From Streptomyces sp. CB01635 (GTDB lineage: Bacteria; Actinomycetota; Actinomycetes; Streptomycetales; Streptomycetaceae): a stretch of 64,000 nt of DNA. Positions within the stretch are counted from its first letter, which is position 1; each line of letters begins with the position of its first letter. Shown in pieces: positions 48,876 through 58,746 of the stretch. Below the pieces are notes generated by a model. That model was not told the DNA's origin. It ran no database searches and saw only the letters and a program-made list of their open reading frames with translations. The stretch covers positions 186,001 to 250,000 of the forward strand of contig NZ_NNBL01000005.1 of NCBI RefSeq assembly GCF_002803065.1. Direction: 5' to 3'. The position numbers were made by a program, and so were the translations under genes.

Positions 48876-50987
48876 TCAGCCCAGGATGCCGCTCCCGACC
48901 TGTGCAGGAAGCGCCACTGCCGTACGCCCCCGTGGCACAGGCACCGTCGGCAGGCCGCTGCGGCTCCCCCGGTCGATGTCAGTGATCAGATCCCGCAGCG
49001 CGGCGCAGCCGTGCGGAGCCGGCAGCCGGCCGTCCAGGGCGGCGAGCGCGCGGTGTGCCCGCTGCCGGGCCCTGCCGGAGCGGCCGTCGCTGTGGTCGAC
49101 GAACGCCTGGGCGTGGCGGGCGACGAGGCACGCCCAGGCGTCGCCGCTGATGCCGGGCTGGCTGAGGGCGCGGCGGGCGCTCCGGCGCGCCGCCCGTGGC
49201 GACCGCTCCGCCTGCGTCACAGCGAGAGCGGCCAGGCTCACTGCGGGCGGCAGTCCGCCGGGAGCGTGCGACGGGATCGTGCCTGCCGCCTCCTGGAACT
49301 GCTCGGCGGCCCGTTCGCGGTCGCCCCCGTGGAGCGCCAGCATGCCCTGTACGTGCGCGATCCGGCCGATCGTCGCGTCGTCCCCCGCCAGGACGGCGGC
49401 GGGCCACGCGTGCTGGAGCAGCTCGTTCGCTCCGCAAGGGTCGTCGTACGCCGTGAGCCAGGCCGCGAGGCACAGGCCGCGCGCGATCAGGAGGGTGTCC
49501 GAGCGGCACATCGGGAGCAGTCGCAGCAGATGGCGGCGCCCCTCGTCGGCTGCGTCGTAGACCGCCCACCAGAACCACAGGTTCAGTACGGACTCCAGGG
49601 CCGCCGCCGCGAGTTCGGGCTGCCGGGGCGCGTACTCCAGCATCGCCCTGAGCCCTTCGGCCTCGTCAAGGACGAGCCGTACGGCCTGTGGCTGGCTGCC
49701 GAGGCTCCACAGGCTCTCCGCGAGGGCGGCCACCCGGTGGAAGTGGATCGCGCGGCGCTCGGCGGCGACCTCGAACTCCCTTGCCTCACGCAGCCGTTCG
49801 CCGCCGAAGTCGTGGGCGGCGGGGGCCATCCGGTACCGCGGTTCGCGGATGCCGCCGGGGTCGCGGACCGGAGTCAGGACGCCGATCGCGGCGAGACGGG
49901 TCAGACATGCGGGCACCCGGGCCGGGGCCAGGCCGCCGCCGGCGCAGACGAACGCAGCCGTCGACTCGTCGAAGTCTCCGGCCAGAATGCTGGCGCGGGC
50001 CCACACGATCCGCTCATCGCGGTCGCACAGCACGTAGGCCGCGGCGACGGCGTCCCGCAGCGACCGGTGCCGAGGCGCGGCCATGTCCGGTGCGCTCAGC
50101 CAGCACTGGTGTTCCTCGAGCCGGGCCGCGACCTCCCCCACACTGCTCCTGGCGGCCTGCTCCGCAGCCAATTCGACCGCGAGCGGAAGGCCGCCCACGT
50201 ATCGGCAGATGTCTGCCACCGAATTCAGCTCCGCATCGCCGGAGTCGAAGGCGGCGCCCGCCCGCGCCAGGAACCGCTCCAGGAACAGCTCCACGGCAGG
50301 CGCGGCCCGGTCGTCGTCGGCGGGCTCGGCGCTGAGCGGCGCGAGACGCAGCACGGCTTCGCCGCCCAGCCCGAGGGGCCGGCGCGCGGTCACGAGCACA
50401 CGCAGCGACGGTACGAACTCCAGCAGTGTCTGCACCATGCCCACGCACTCGGCATGGACCGGATCGACGTCGTCGAGGAGGAGCAGCACGTCAGCGGCGC
50501 GCAGCCGCTCGGCGAGGGCTCCGGCACAGGCACCGGCACCGGCACCGGCCGCGCGGCGCCGCCCGTGGATCCCACCCGCCGCCTCCAGGACGGCCGCCGT
50601 CAGCGAGGCGGGCGCCTCCGGCCCGGCACCACCGGACCCGGCATCCTGCCCGCCCCCCGGCCAGCGGACGACCATGACGCGCGGCCCGGCCCCCTGCGCG
50701 CCGACGCCGGCGACGGCGTCCGAGGCGAGCCGGCCCTTGCCCACGCCGAGGACACGCTCCACCGACCCCCGCGCACCGAAGCCGGCGACCGCCTCCGCCG
50801 CGAGTCGGCTCTTGCCCACGCCGACCTCGCCGGCCACCGTCACCAGCCGATGGTTCTCCAGGAGGGTACGCAGGGCCTGCGACTCCACCTCCCGGCCCAC
50901 CAGAGGACCGGGCACGTGGCCGCGGCCCTCCGCCGACGGCGCGCTGTCGCCGCCCTTGCGTGTCCACACGTCCGCCATGCTCCGCAC
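48876..50987 (-). CDS. NB-ARC/AAA-type ATPase with TPR-like helices, duplicated P-loop
   Basis: The 703-residue protein resembles the ATPase-plus-helical part of LAL/AfsR-like regulators but has no LuxR, OmpR-type or other DNA-binding domain. VPGPLVGREVESQALRTLL opens the NTPase; Walker A GEVGVGKSRLA is followed 25 residues later by a copy, LGVGKGRLA. Walker B is VLLLLDDVD, and the ARC-like region contains VLVTARRPLGLGGE and GLPLAVELAAEQAARSS. The last 300 residues are alpha-helical repeats. GTG 50987 follows CAGGA; ATG 50978 is the alternative. Function unknown; probably a signalling or regulatory ATPase. Confidence 0.8.
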   Translation of the reverse strand: MRSMADVWTRKGGDSAPSAEGRGHVPGPLVGREVESQALRTLLENHRLVTVAGEVGVGKSRLAAEAVAGFGARGSVERVLGVGKGRLASDAVAGVGAQGAGPRVMVVRWPGGGQDAGSGGAGPEAPASLTAAVLEAAGGIHGRRRAAGAGAGACAGALAERLRAADVLLLLDDVDPVHAECVGMVQTLLEFVPSLRVLVTARRPLGLGGEAVLRLAPLSAEPADDDRAAPAVELFLERFLARAGAAFDSGDAELNSVADICRYVGGLPLAVELAAEQAARSSVGEVAARLEEHQCWLSAPDMAAPRHRSLRDAVAAAYVLCDRDERIVWARASILAGDFDESTAAFVCAGGGLAPARVPACLTRLAAIGVLTPVRDPGGIREPRYRMAPAAHDFGGERLREAREFEVAAERRAIHFHRVAALAESLWSLGSQPQAVRLVLDEAEGLRAMLEYAPRQPELAAAALESVLNLWFWWAVYDAADEGRRHLLRLLPMCRSDTLLIARGLCLAAWLTAYDDPCGANELLQHAWPAAVLAGDDATIGRIAHVQGMLALHGGDRERAAEQFQEAAGTIPSHAPGGLPPAVSLAALAVTQAERSPRAARRSARRALSQPGISGDAWACLVARHAQAFVDHSDGRSGRARQRAHRALAALDGRLPAPHGCAALRDLITDIDRGSRSGLPTVPVPRGRTAVALPAQVGSGILG
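50674..50823 (-). repeat. 75-bp tandem duplication encoding the P-loop
   Basis: Two adjacent 75-bp units share CTTGCCCACGCCG at 50736 and 50811 and flanking sequence (GCCGGCGAC, GGCGAGCCGGC). In protein, GVGKSRLAAEAVAGFGARG and GVGKGRLASDAVAGVGAQG are repeated at 25-residue spacing. Confidence 0.8.
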
Positions 50988-51321
50988 ATTCCTGCCCCTC
51001 GTCCGTCGGCAGTCACCGCCGTCCGTAGCCCGCGGCCACCCTGTGCAGAACCGTCACTGCACCCGCTCCACGGCAACCCCAACGCCTGAGCGGCCCCATG
51101 GTGTCGTCACCGGACGACGGTCCACTCGTCGCGCGGAACGCTCGAACCCGTGCCCGACTCCACGGAGGGACGGAGGGCCGCCGAAAGTGAGCAGTTTTGG
51201 AGAAGCGCCGCTCATGAGCCGCGCCTAGCCTGAACTCCGTGGACAGCGCCCCTCACGGCAGCTCTCCCGCCGTCCTGGAACCAGACGACGGCCGCCACAC
51301 CCACCACCTTCAGGAGTGATC
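50988..51321. other. 334-bp divergent region, no gene seen
   Basis: No open frame with protein character lies here. A TAGCCT at 51226-51231 could be the -10 of the VOC gene, giving a leader of about 85 nt. No palindrome of note was found. Confidence 0.5.
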
Positions 51322-51672
51322 ATGACCAGCTCTTCCACCCAGGGAATCAAGACCGTGCTGCACCCTGTCTCCGACCTGGAGAAGGCCAAGGCCGTGTACG
51401 TCGCCCTACTCGGCGCGGAGCCGACGGCCGACGCGCCCTACTACGTCGGCTTCGACGTCGAGGGCCAGCACATCGGGCTCGTGCCGGGCGGCGGGGGCAT
51501 GACCTCGCCGGTGACGTACTGGCACGTACCGGATATCGCGGCCAAGCTGGCCGAGGTCACGGCCGCGGGTGCCGTGGTGAAGGAGGCGGCACACGACGTC
51601 GGCGGCGGCCGCCTCGTGGCCACGTTCACCGACCCCGACGGGAACGTCCTCGGGCTGCTCCAGGACCGTTGA
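51322..51672 (+). CDS. Small VOC family protein
   Basis: The 116-residue protein is a single VOC domain: IKTVLHPVSDLEKAKAVYVA, LLGAEPTADAPYYVGFDVEG, VTYWHVPDIAAKLAEVTAAG and FTDPDGNVLGLLQDR. It resembles small glyoxalase/bleomycin-resistance-fold proteins. CAGGAG precedes ATG 51322. It is followed by a UvrA-like gene after 160 bp containing short AGGAGCTC repeats; whether they are co-transcribed is unclear. Confidence 0.83.
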   Translation: MTSSSTQGIKTVLHPVSDLEKAKAVYVALLGAEPTADAPYYVGFDVEGQHIGLVPGGGGMTSPVTYWHVPDIAAKLAEVTAAGAVVKEAAHDVGGGRLVATFTDPDGNVLGLLQDR

Positions 51673-51834
51673 CGGGCGGCCCGGCCTGCCGGGCGCCGGG
51701 CAGAAGCTCATAAGCCAGGAGCTCAGGAGCTCAGGAACAGAAGAAGACCAGGCGGACGGCTCGAAGCTGGTTAGATCGAGCGGCGACGCCGACGGGGTCC
51801 GCGAGGGCGGTCCCGCGCAACAGATGGAGACACG

Positions 51835-54225
<2,391 letters not shown>

Positions 54226-54296
54226 CCGGGGGGCGAGGGCGGGCAGTCCCTGGGCCGGACGCCAGTAAGTGGTGCTCATTCGACCCAGAGGACTGC

Positions 54297-54880
54297 ATGA
54301 ACCGCGTTCCCGATACGTCCCCCTCGTCGATCCGGGATCAACTGCTCGACGCCGCCCATGCGTTGGTGGCGGAGACCGGCTGGGCGAAGCTCCGGATGAC
54401 GCACACATCGTCACTGCCGCGGGTGTGACCCGGGCGGTCGTGCACGAGCATTTCGGGTCGTTGGACGCGGTGGGCCAGTCACTCGTGTCGAGGGAGGCGG
54501 CCGGTTCCTTCTCGGCATCGCGGCCGAGCTGCGCAAGCACCCGGACGACCTGGGACGGGGCACCGCCGCGGGGGTCGGCTTCGCGCTGAGCCTCGCGGCG
54601 GACAACCCGGTGACGTCCGTCCTCACCAGCAACGTGGGCGAGGACCGCGTCCTTGTCGCCCACATCACGACGCGCTCGGAGCAGATTTTCGGCAGTACCT
54701 GCACCCTGATCGCCGACTACGCAGGGGAGGCCTGGCCGACGATCCCCGACGAGCGTCGGCGTCTCATGGTCGACGCCGTCGTCCGCATGGCCATCAGCCA
54801 CATCGTCGCGCCCGCGCTGCCTCCGGAACGGACGGCGCGGGACATCGCCGACATCGCGGTTCACGTGGCGGCCTCGCGCG
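54297..54880 (+). pseudogene. TetR family regulator, frameshifted
   Basis: ATG 54297 opens MNRVPDTSPSSIRDQLLDAA and HALVAETGWAKLRM, then the frame fails at 54426. The next frame carries VTAAGVTRAVVHEHFGSLDA, the TetR recognition helix, and a third carries GVGFALSLAADNPVTSVLTS and SHIVAPALPPERTARDIADI. Together they form one complete TetR-like protein broken by at least two frameshifts. A GTAAGT-ACTCAT-rich region precedes it. It lies 71 bp after the UvrA-like gene. Confidence 0.75.
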
Positions 54881-55357
54881 AGGGCTCCAACTCCCTCCGA
54901 AGCACGGCCAGTTCCGTGATGAGCCGGACAACGACTCGTCCGTCATCAGTCCACGGGACAGATCGAGCGCCGACTGGGTGCCCATGCCGTGTCCGTAGAG
55001 CACGAGCGGCATGCCGTGTCCGTAGAGCACGAGCGGCTCCGGGACGGTGCCAGGCGGAGAGCGGTTCGGCGAGGCCATCGCGGAGGTGTCGCGCTGGGAC
55101 ACGCCGGCCATGGACGAAGGGGCAGGCAGGTGCCGTTGGACCGGGTTGAGGACGTCTCTGACGCCCCGGCCGCCCGCATCGACCCGGACGCCCCGCGTGA
55201 CAGTCCGAGCGATTCTGCGTCATGCGGACCGGACCCCGCCCCGGCCTGAGCTGCCCAGGAGCGCCGACTCTCACGGAGCGTAGTCGTCCGCCGCGCGGCT
55301 TCGGCGCCGCCGTTCTACGTTGGTCGAGCAAGAGCCGTACAAGACAAAGGAGTCGTA
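54881..55357. other. 477-bp region without a convincing gene
   Basis: Several frames are open, as expected from base composition, but none has protein-like composition. On the minus strand LITELAVLRRELEPSREAAT (ending at 54861) and GTQSALDLSRGLMTDESLSG look like scraps of a former gene. A 27-bp perfect tandem repeat at 54983-55036 lies here. The final 60 bp should hold the csbD promoter. Confidence 0.5.
54983..55036. repeat. 27-bp perfect tandem repeat
   Basis: A 27-bp unit starting CATGCCGTGTCCGTAGAG is repeated exactly (54983-55009 and 55010-55036) inside a non-coding or decayed region. Confidence 0.85.
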
Positions 55358-55549
55358 ATGGCTGACAAGGGCGGCATGGACAAGGTCAAGGGCAAGGCCA
55401 AGGAGATGACCGGCAAGGCGACCGGTGATCGCCGCAAGGAGGCTGCGGGCCGCGCCGAGCAGGCGAAGGGCCAGGCCAAGAAGACAATGGGCGACGCCCA
55501 CGACCGCGCCCGCGGAGTCCAGGACTCCCTGCACCGCGACGGCTCCTGA
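55358..55549 (+). CDS. CsbD family stress protein
   Basis: The 63-residue protein matches CsbD: MDKVKGKAKEMTGKATGDRR, then KEAAGRAEQAKGQAKKTMGD. It is small, charged and probably disordered or helical. In Bacillus and Streptomyces CsbD genes are typical members of the SigB general stress regulon; function unknown. AAAGGAG lies 6 nt before the ATG. A strong terminator follows 12 nt after the stop. Confidence 0.93.
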   Translation: MADKGGMDKVKGKAKEMTGKATGDRRKEAAGRAEQAKGQAKKTMGDAHDRARGVQDSLHRDGS

Positions 55550-55561
55550 CCAGAGCCTGAA

Positions 55562-55594
55562 AGGAGCCCCCGCGCATGTTGCGCGGGGGCTCCT
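55562..55594. terminator. Bidirectional terminator between csbD and FGE-like gene
   Basis: A perfect 14-bp stem AGGAGCCCCCGCGC (55562-55575) with 55581-55594 and loop ATGTT. It lies between convergent genes and can serve both. Confidence 0.85.
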
Positions 55595-55603
55595 CCCCTG
55601 CTG

Positions 55604-56320
55604 TCACACGGTGCGGGCCAGCCGGAACCCGAGGTCGTCGATCGCGAACGTCGGGTGGCTGCGGCGCCGCACCGAGGCCCCGCAGCCACGCTCCGACTCG
55701 GCCCAGCCACCGCCGCGGAAAATGCGGTAAGAGCCGTAGACCTCCTCGTCGTACAGGTCCCAGCACCACTCCCAGACGTTGCCCAGCATGTCGTGCAGCC
55801 CCCACGCGTTGGGGGCCTTGCAGCCGACATCGCGGACTCCGCCGCCGGAGTTTTCCGCGTACCAGGCGATGTCGTCGATCGCCCCGTACCGGTAGCCCTC
55901 CGTGCCCGCCTTGCAGGCGTACTGCCACTCGGCCTCCGTCGGCAGCCGGTAGCCGTCGGCGTTCCAGTCACAGGTCACCTCACCGCTGCCGGCGTCGCGG
56001 GTGTAGGCAGGTGTCAGCCCGGAGCGCGCGGAGATGACATTGCAGATGTCGATCGTGTCCAGCCAGCTGACGTTCGTCACCGGCGAAGCATCGCTCGTGG
56101 CGGGAGCCGGGGCCGCGCCGGTGGCGGAGCGGAGGAGACCCGCCGTCACGGGATGGCGGCCGAGCAGGAACGGGGCGATGTCCGCCGTCCAGCGCGTGCC
56201 GCGCCGGTCGTCCCGTAGGTCGACGGTGCCACCGGAGATGCTCACCATCCCGTTGGAGACGCTGTCCGGAACGGCGTCGTTCGCGGGGTGCACCTCGTGA
56301 AGCCTCTCTGTGGAGATCAT
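55604..56320 (-). CDS. Formylglycine-generating-enzyme (SUMF1)-fold protein
   Basis: The 238-residue protein has the FGE-sulfatase fold: FLLGRHPVTAGLLRSATG, PVTNVSWLDTIDICNVIS, YRLPTEAEWQYACKAGTEG, LHDMLGNVWEWCWDLYD and RIFRGGGWAES. True FGE needs two active-site Cys near the C-terminus; here that region (ERGCGASVRRRSHPTF) has only one, so sulfatase activation is unlikely. Other members act as EgtB-like sulfoxide synthases, hydroxylases or lectins. The start overlaps the stop of the aldo/keto reductase (ATGA), so the two are co-translated. Confidence 0.82.
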   Translation of the reverse strand: MISTERLHEVHPANDAVPDSVSNGMVSISGGTVDLRDDRRGTRWTADIAPFLLGRHPVTAGLLRSATGAAPAPATSDASPVTNVSWLDTIDICNVISARSGLTPAYTRDAGSGEVTCDWNADGYRLPTEAEWQYACKAGTEGYRYGAIDDIAWYAENSGGGVRDVGCKAPNAWGLHDMLGNVWEWCWDLYDEEVYGSYRIFRGGGWAESERGCGASVRRRSHPTFAIDDLGFRLARTV

Positions 56321-57282
56321 CCGTAGAAGTTACGCTGCCAGCGGTGCCCGGCCAGGACGGCGAGTTGGTCCGCGGTCAGCGGCCGTCCGTCGCTCAGGGC
56401 AGTGTTGCGCTCGACGTTGCGTACGGTGCGCATGCCGGGGATGACGGTGGAGACTGCGGGCGAACTCAGCACGAAGCGCAGCGCGTTCTCGGCGATCTCG
56501 TCGGGCGCGATGCCCAGGTCGGCGACGATAGCGGCGACCTTCCGCTCGACCTGCGCCGGCCGGTCGTCACGGAAGTAGCGCGCCCGGAAGTCGCCCTCGG
56601 GGAACGTGGCACCGGCAGTGATCCGCCCCGTGAGCCCTCCCTCGTCCAGCGCCACGCGGACGATGACCCCGACGCCGTGTTCTTCGCAGGCGGGCAGCAG
56701 CGCGTCGGCGGGTGCCTGGTCGAAGATGTTGTAGATGACCTGCACGGTGTCGACGGCGCCGCTGCGCACGAGGGCGAGGGCGTTGTCCGGCTGGTGATCG
56801 TTGATCGAGACGCCGAACAGGCGGATCTTCCCCTCCTTCTTCAGCTCCTCGACCGTCTGCAGCCAGTCGCCCCGGCCCACCCACTCATCGCTCCAGACGT
56901 GGAACTGCACCACGTCGAAGTGGTCGAGGCCGCTGACCCGCAGGCTGGTCTCGACGCTCTCGCGTATGTGGGCGCCGGGGAACGCCTCGACGGGGTCGAT
57001 GCCGTCGGGCGCGGGCCAGATCCTGTTCATCGGCGGGACCTTGGTCGCCACCAGTACCTCGTCGCCGGTCCGCTCGCGCACGACCCGGCCCACGATCCGC
57101 TCGCTCTCGCCGTAGCCACGGGCGGTGTCGATGAAGTTCACCCCGAGGTCGACGGCACGGTGCAGGGCGCGTACGGACTCGTCCTCGGTGGCGCCCACCC
57201 ACCCGGACGCGCCGATGCCCCAGGCGCCGTAGCCGATCTCGGACACCGACATTCCGCTGCGGCCCAGCTCGCGGTAGCGCAC
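56317..57282 (-). CDS. Aldo/keto reductase
   Basis: The 321-residue protein is an AKR with a TIM-barrel. The catalytic tetrad can be placed: Asp and Tyr in FIDTARGYGESE, Lys in VLVATKVPPMN and His in VVQFHVWSDEW. NADPH-binding region: VSTVIPGMRTVRNVERN. It reduces an aldehyde or ketone; the sequence resembles the general stress protein 69/L-fucose-type dehydrogenase branch. GTG 57282 follows GTGGAGG. It is the first gene of an operon with the FGE-fold gene. Confidence 0.9.
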   Translation of the reverse strand: MRYRELGRSGMSVSEIGYGAWGIGASGWVGATEDESVRALHRAVDLGVNFIDTARGYGESERIVGRVVRERTGDEVLVATKVPPMNRIWPAPDGIDPVEAFPGAHIRESVETSLRVSGLDHFDVVQFHVWSDEWVGRGDWLQTVEELKKEGKIRLFGVSINDHQPDNALALVRSGAVDTVQVIYNIFDQAPADALLPACEEHGVGVIVRVALDEGGLTGRITAGATFPEGDFRARYFRDDRPAQVERKVAAIVADLGIAPDEIAENALRFVLSSPAVSTVIPGMRTVRNVERNTALSDGRPLTADQLAVLAGHRWQRNFYG

Positions 57283-57396
57283 TCTCAACCTCCACGTCGT
57301 GATTCTTCTCCCGGGCCACATCGAAGTCGGAGCGCCCGGAAGCGTTCCGACGATCCATACCCTCCTCAGGGTCGCTCGTCCCCCGATATGGACACT

Positions 57397-57427
57397 TTGC
57401 CTACGCAGGAAAGGTCACCGGTAGACT
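57397..57427 (+). promoter_or_regulatory. Possible HrdB-type promoter
   Basis: TTGCCT (57397-57402) and TAGACT (57422-57427) with a 19-nt spacer, ending 61 bp before the small gene at 57489. The -10 is good; the spacer is slightly long. Confidence 0.4.
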
Positions 57428-57488
57428 CGTTGGCTGATTCCTCCGGTGCCGGGGGCGTCGCCAGCCAAGGAAAGAGGGAAGTCTCGAC

Positions 57489-57683
57489 GTGTGGGCCGCA
57501 CAGCACGAAGCTCCGATCTACAGTCGGCTCATCCAGGAACGAGGCGACATCCCCGCCCAGGTCCGTGCCGTAGCCGAACAGACCCTGCGGGATCTGGAAC
57601 GGGTGATGCCGGCGCCGCTGCCGCGCGCCATGCCGACGCAGCAGACGCCGGCGCTCAACAGCGGCGGGCAGGGCTCGCTCTAG
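57489..57683 (+). CDS. Small conserved Streptomyces protein, unknown function
   Basis: The 64-residue protein from GTG reads MWAAQHEAPIYSRLIQERGD and IPAQVRAVAEQTLRDLERVM, then a Pro/Gln/Ser tail. The N-terminal 45 residues look like a family seen in many Streptomyces genomes. It is amphipathic and helical, with no signal. An intrinsic terminator follows 7 nt after the stop, so it is an independent gene. Confidence 0.7.
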   Translation: MWAAQHEAPIYSRLIQERGDIPAQVRAVAEQTLRDLERVMPAPLPRAMPTQQTPALNSGGQGSL

Positions 57684-57690
57684 CGCATAA

Positions 57691-57736
57691 CGGAAGCCGG
57701 CGGCACGGGGAAAGTCTCCCGAGCCGCCGGCTTCCG
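57691..57736 (+). terminator. Terminator after small gene
   Basis: A perfect 14-bp stem CGGAAGCCGGCGGC (57691-57704) with 57723-57736 and an 18-nt loop, followed by TCTTGTT. Confidence 0.85.
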
Positions 57737-57774
57737 TCTTGTTCCGTTCCCGATCAGCCTTGTTCCGTTCTCGA

Positions 57775-58400
57775 TCAGCTCTTCGCGGCCAAGTCCTTGA
57801 GCGCGATGTTGAGTTCGAGGACGTTCACGCGGGGCTCGCCCACGAAGCCGGCGACCCGCCCGTCGGTGTGGGCCTCCACGAGCTGCTGCACCTGGTTCAC
57901 CGGAAGGTGGTTCCGCTCCGCGACGCGGTGGATCTGGATCTTCGCGTACTGGGGGGGGAGACGTCCGGGTCGAGGCCGGAGCCGGAGGACGTGACGGTCT
58001 GGGCGGTGAAGGCGATCCATTCGGCGCCGGCCGGCTCGCCCTGGTGGCGTTCGCGCAGCCCGCACTTCTCCTTCGCGAGGACCACGATGGAGCGGCCCTC
58101 GGGGGTCTTGTCGGACAGCGAGGACAGCTGGGCGGCGTCGACGAGTTCGGCCGCGGTGACGCCCTTGACGGGCGCGAACTCGGCGGCCTGCCGGTTGCCG
58201 AGCGTGATCCTCCCCGTCTTGTCGAGCAGCAGGGTCGATACGTCACCGGCGGCCTCGACCGTCCTGCCGGACATGGCGAGGACGTTGTGCTGGACGAGGC
58301 GGTCCAGGCGGTCCATGCCCGCGGTGCCGATCGCGGAGAGCAGTGCGCCGATCGTCGTCGGGATGAGGCATGCGAGGAAACCCCCGTTCAGGACCGGGAT
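57775..58400 (-). pseudogene. kdpB-kdpC deletion remnant
   Basis: On the minus strand a KdpB fragment comes first: FLACLIPTTIGALLSAIGTA, VLAMSGRTVEAAGDVSTLLL and LDKTGRITLGNRQAAEFAPV, then TPEGRSIVVLAKEKCGLRER. It contains the P-type ATPase phosphorylation site DKTG, but the next residue is Arg instead of Thr. It jumps straight into KdpC (EWIAFTAQTVTSSGSGLDPD), shifts frame at a seven-G run near 57951 and finishes as the KdpC C-terminus (AERNHLPVNQVQQLVEAHTD, VNVLELNIALKDL). Most of kdpB, the start of kdpC and all of kdpA are gone. It is a dead potassium-pump operon. Confidence 0.85.
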
Positions 58401-58516
58401 CGCCCGCCCTTGACGCCTCCCATACGGCGGGGTGCGCGGCCTTGACGCATCCCATGCGCGTCTTCGCGCCAAGGTGACGTGGACCACCCCGGCGCGCCCG
58501 CGTTCCCGCAGTTCAG

Positions 58517-58553
58517 AAGCCCCTGGACTGTTCGTCGAGCGGTCCAGGGGCTT
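58517..58553. terminator. Orphan intrinsic terminator
   Basis: A perfect 12-bp stem AAGCCCCTGGAC (58517-58528) with 58542-58553 and a 13-nt loop, followed by GCC rather than a T-run. It may have terminated the lost kdp region or isolate the chitinase promoter. Confidence 0.65.
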
Positions 58554-58640
58554 GCCTGTATCGCGAACATCCCGTTCCTTCGGTGCGGGCTGCTCCTCGG
58601 CCGAAGCCCAGGCCGAATCCCTGCCACCACGGCGGTCGCT

Positions 58641-58669
58641 TTTGGTCTAGACCTTGACAGGTTCAGACC
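58641..58669 (+). promoter_or_regulatory. DasR-like site and second chitinase repeat upstream of GH19
   Basis: TTTGGTCTAGACCTTG (58641-58656) contains the perfect palindrome GGTCTAGACC, the core of DasR responsive elements. GGTTCAGACC follows at 58660-58669, giving the paired repeat seen before Streptomyces chitinase genes. TTGACA (58654-58659) overlaps the first site as a -35. Confidence 0.75.
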
Positions 58670-58746
58670 AGGTTCGCTTGAGTGACCGACACCCCCCATG
58701 GCGGCGCCGGGATCCCCAACTCGCGCCGCGCCGAAGGAGCGTTGGC

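Larger units (their letters stand above)
58401..58746. other. 346-bp region upstream of chitinase
   Basis: Contains two imperfect copies of CTTGACGCCTCCCATACG (about 58414 and 58441), a hairpin terminator at 58517-58553 with no obvious gene before it, and the chitinase control region with two DasR-like elements at 58641-58669. Confidence 0.6.

Noticed and set aside
51700..51790. tRNA-like segment around GCTGGTTAGATCGAGCG
   Set aside because: No acceptor stem, T-arm GTTCRANYC motif or cloverleaf could be formed.
55604..56320. True formylglycine-generating enzyme for sulfatases
   Set aside because: The active-site cysteine pair is missing and no sulfatase gene is in the window.
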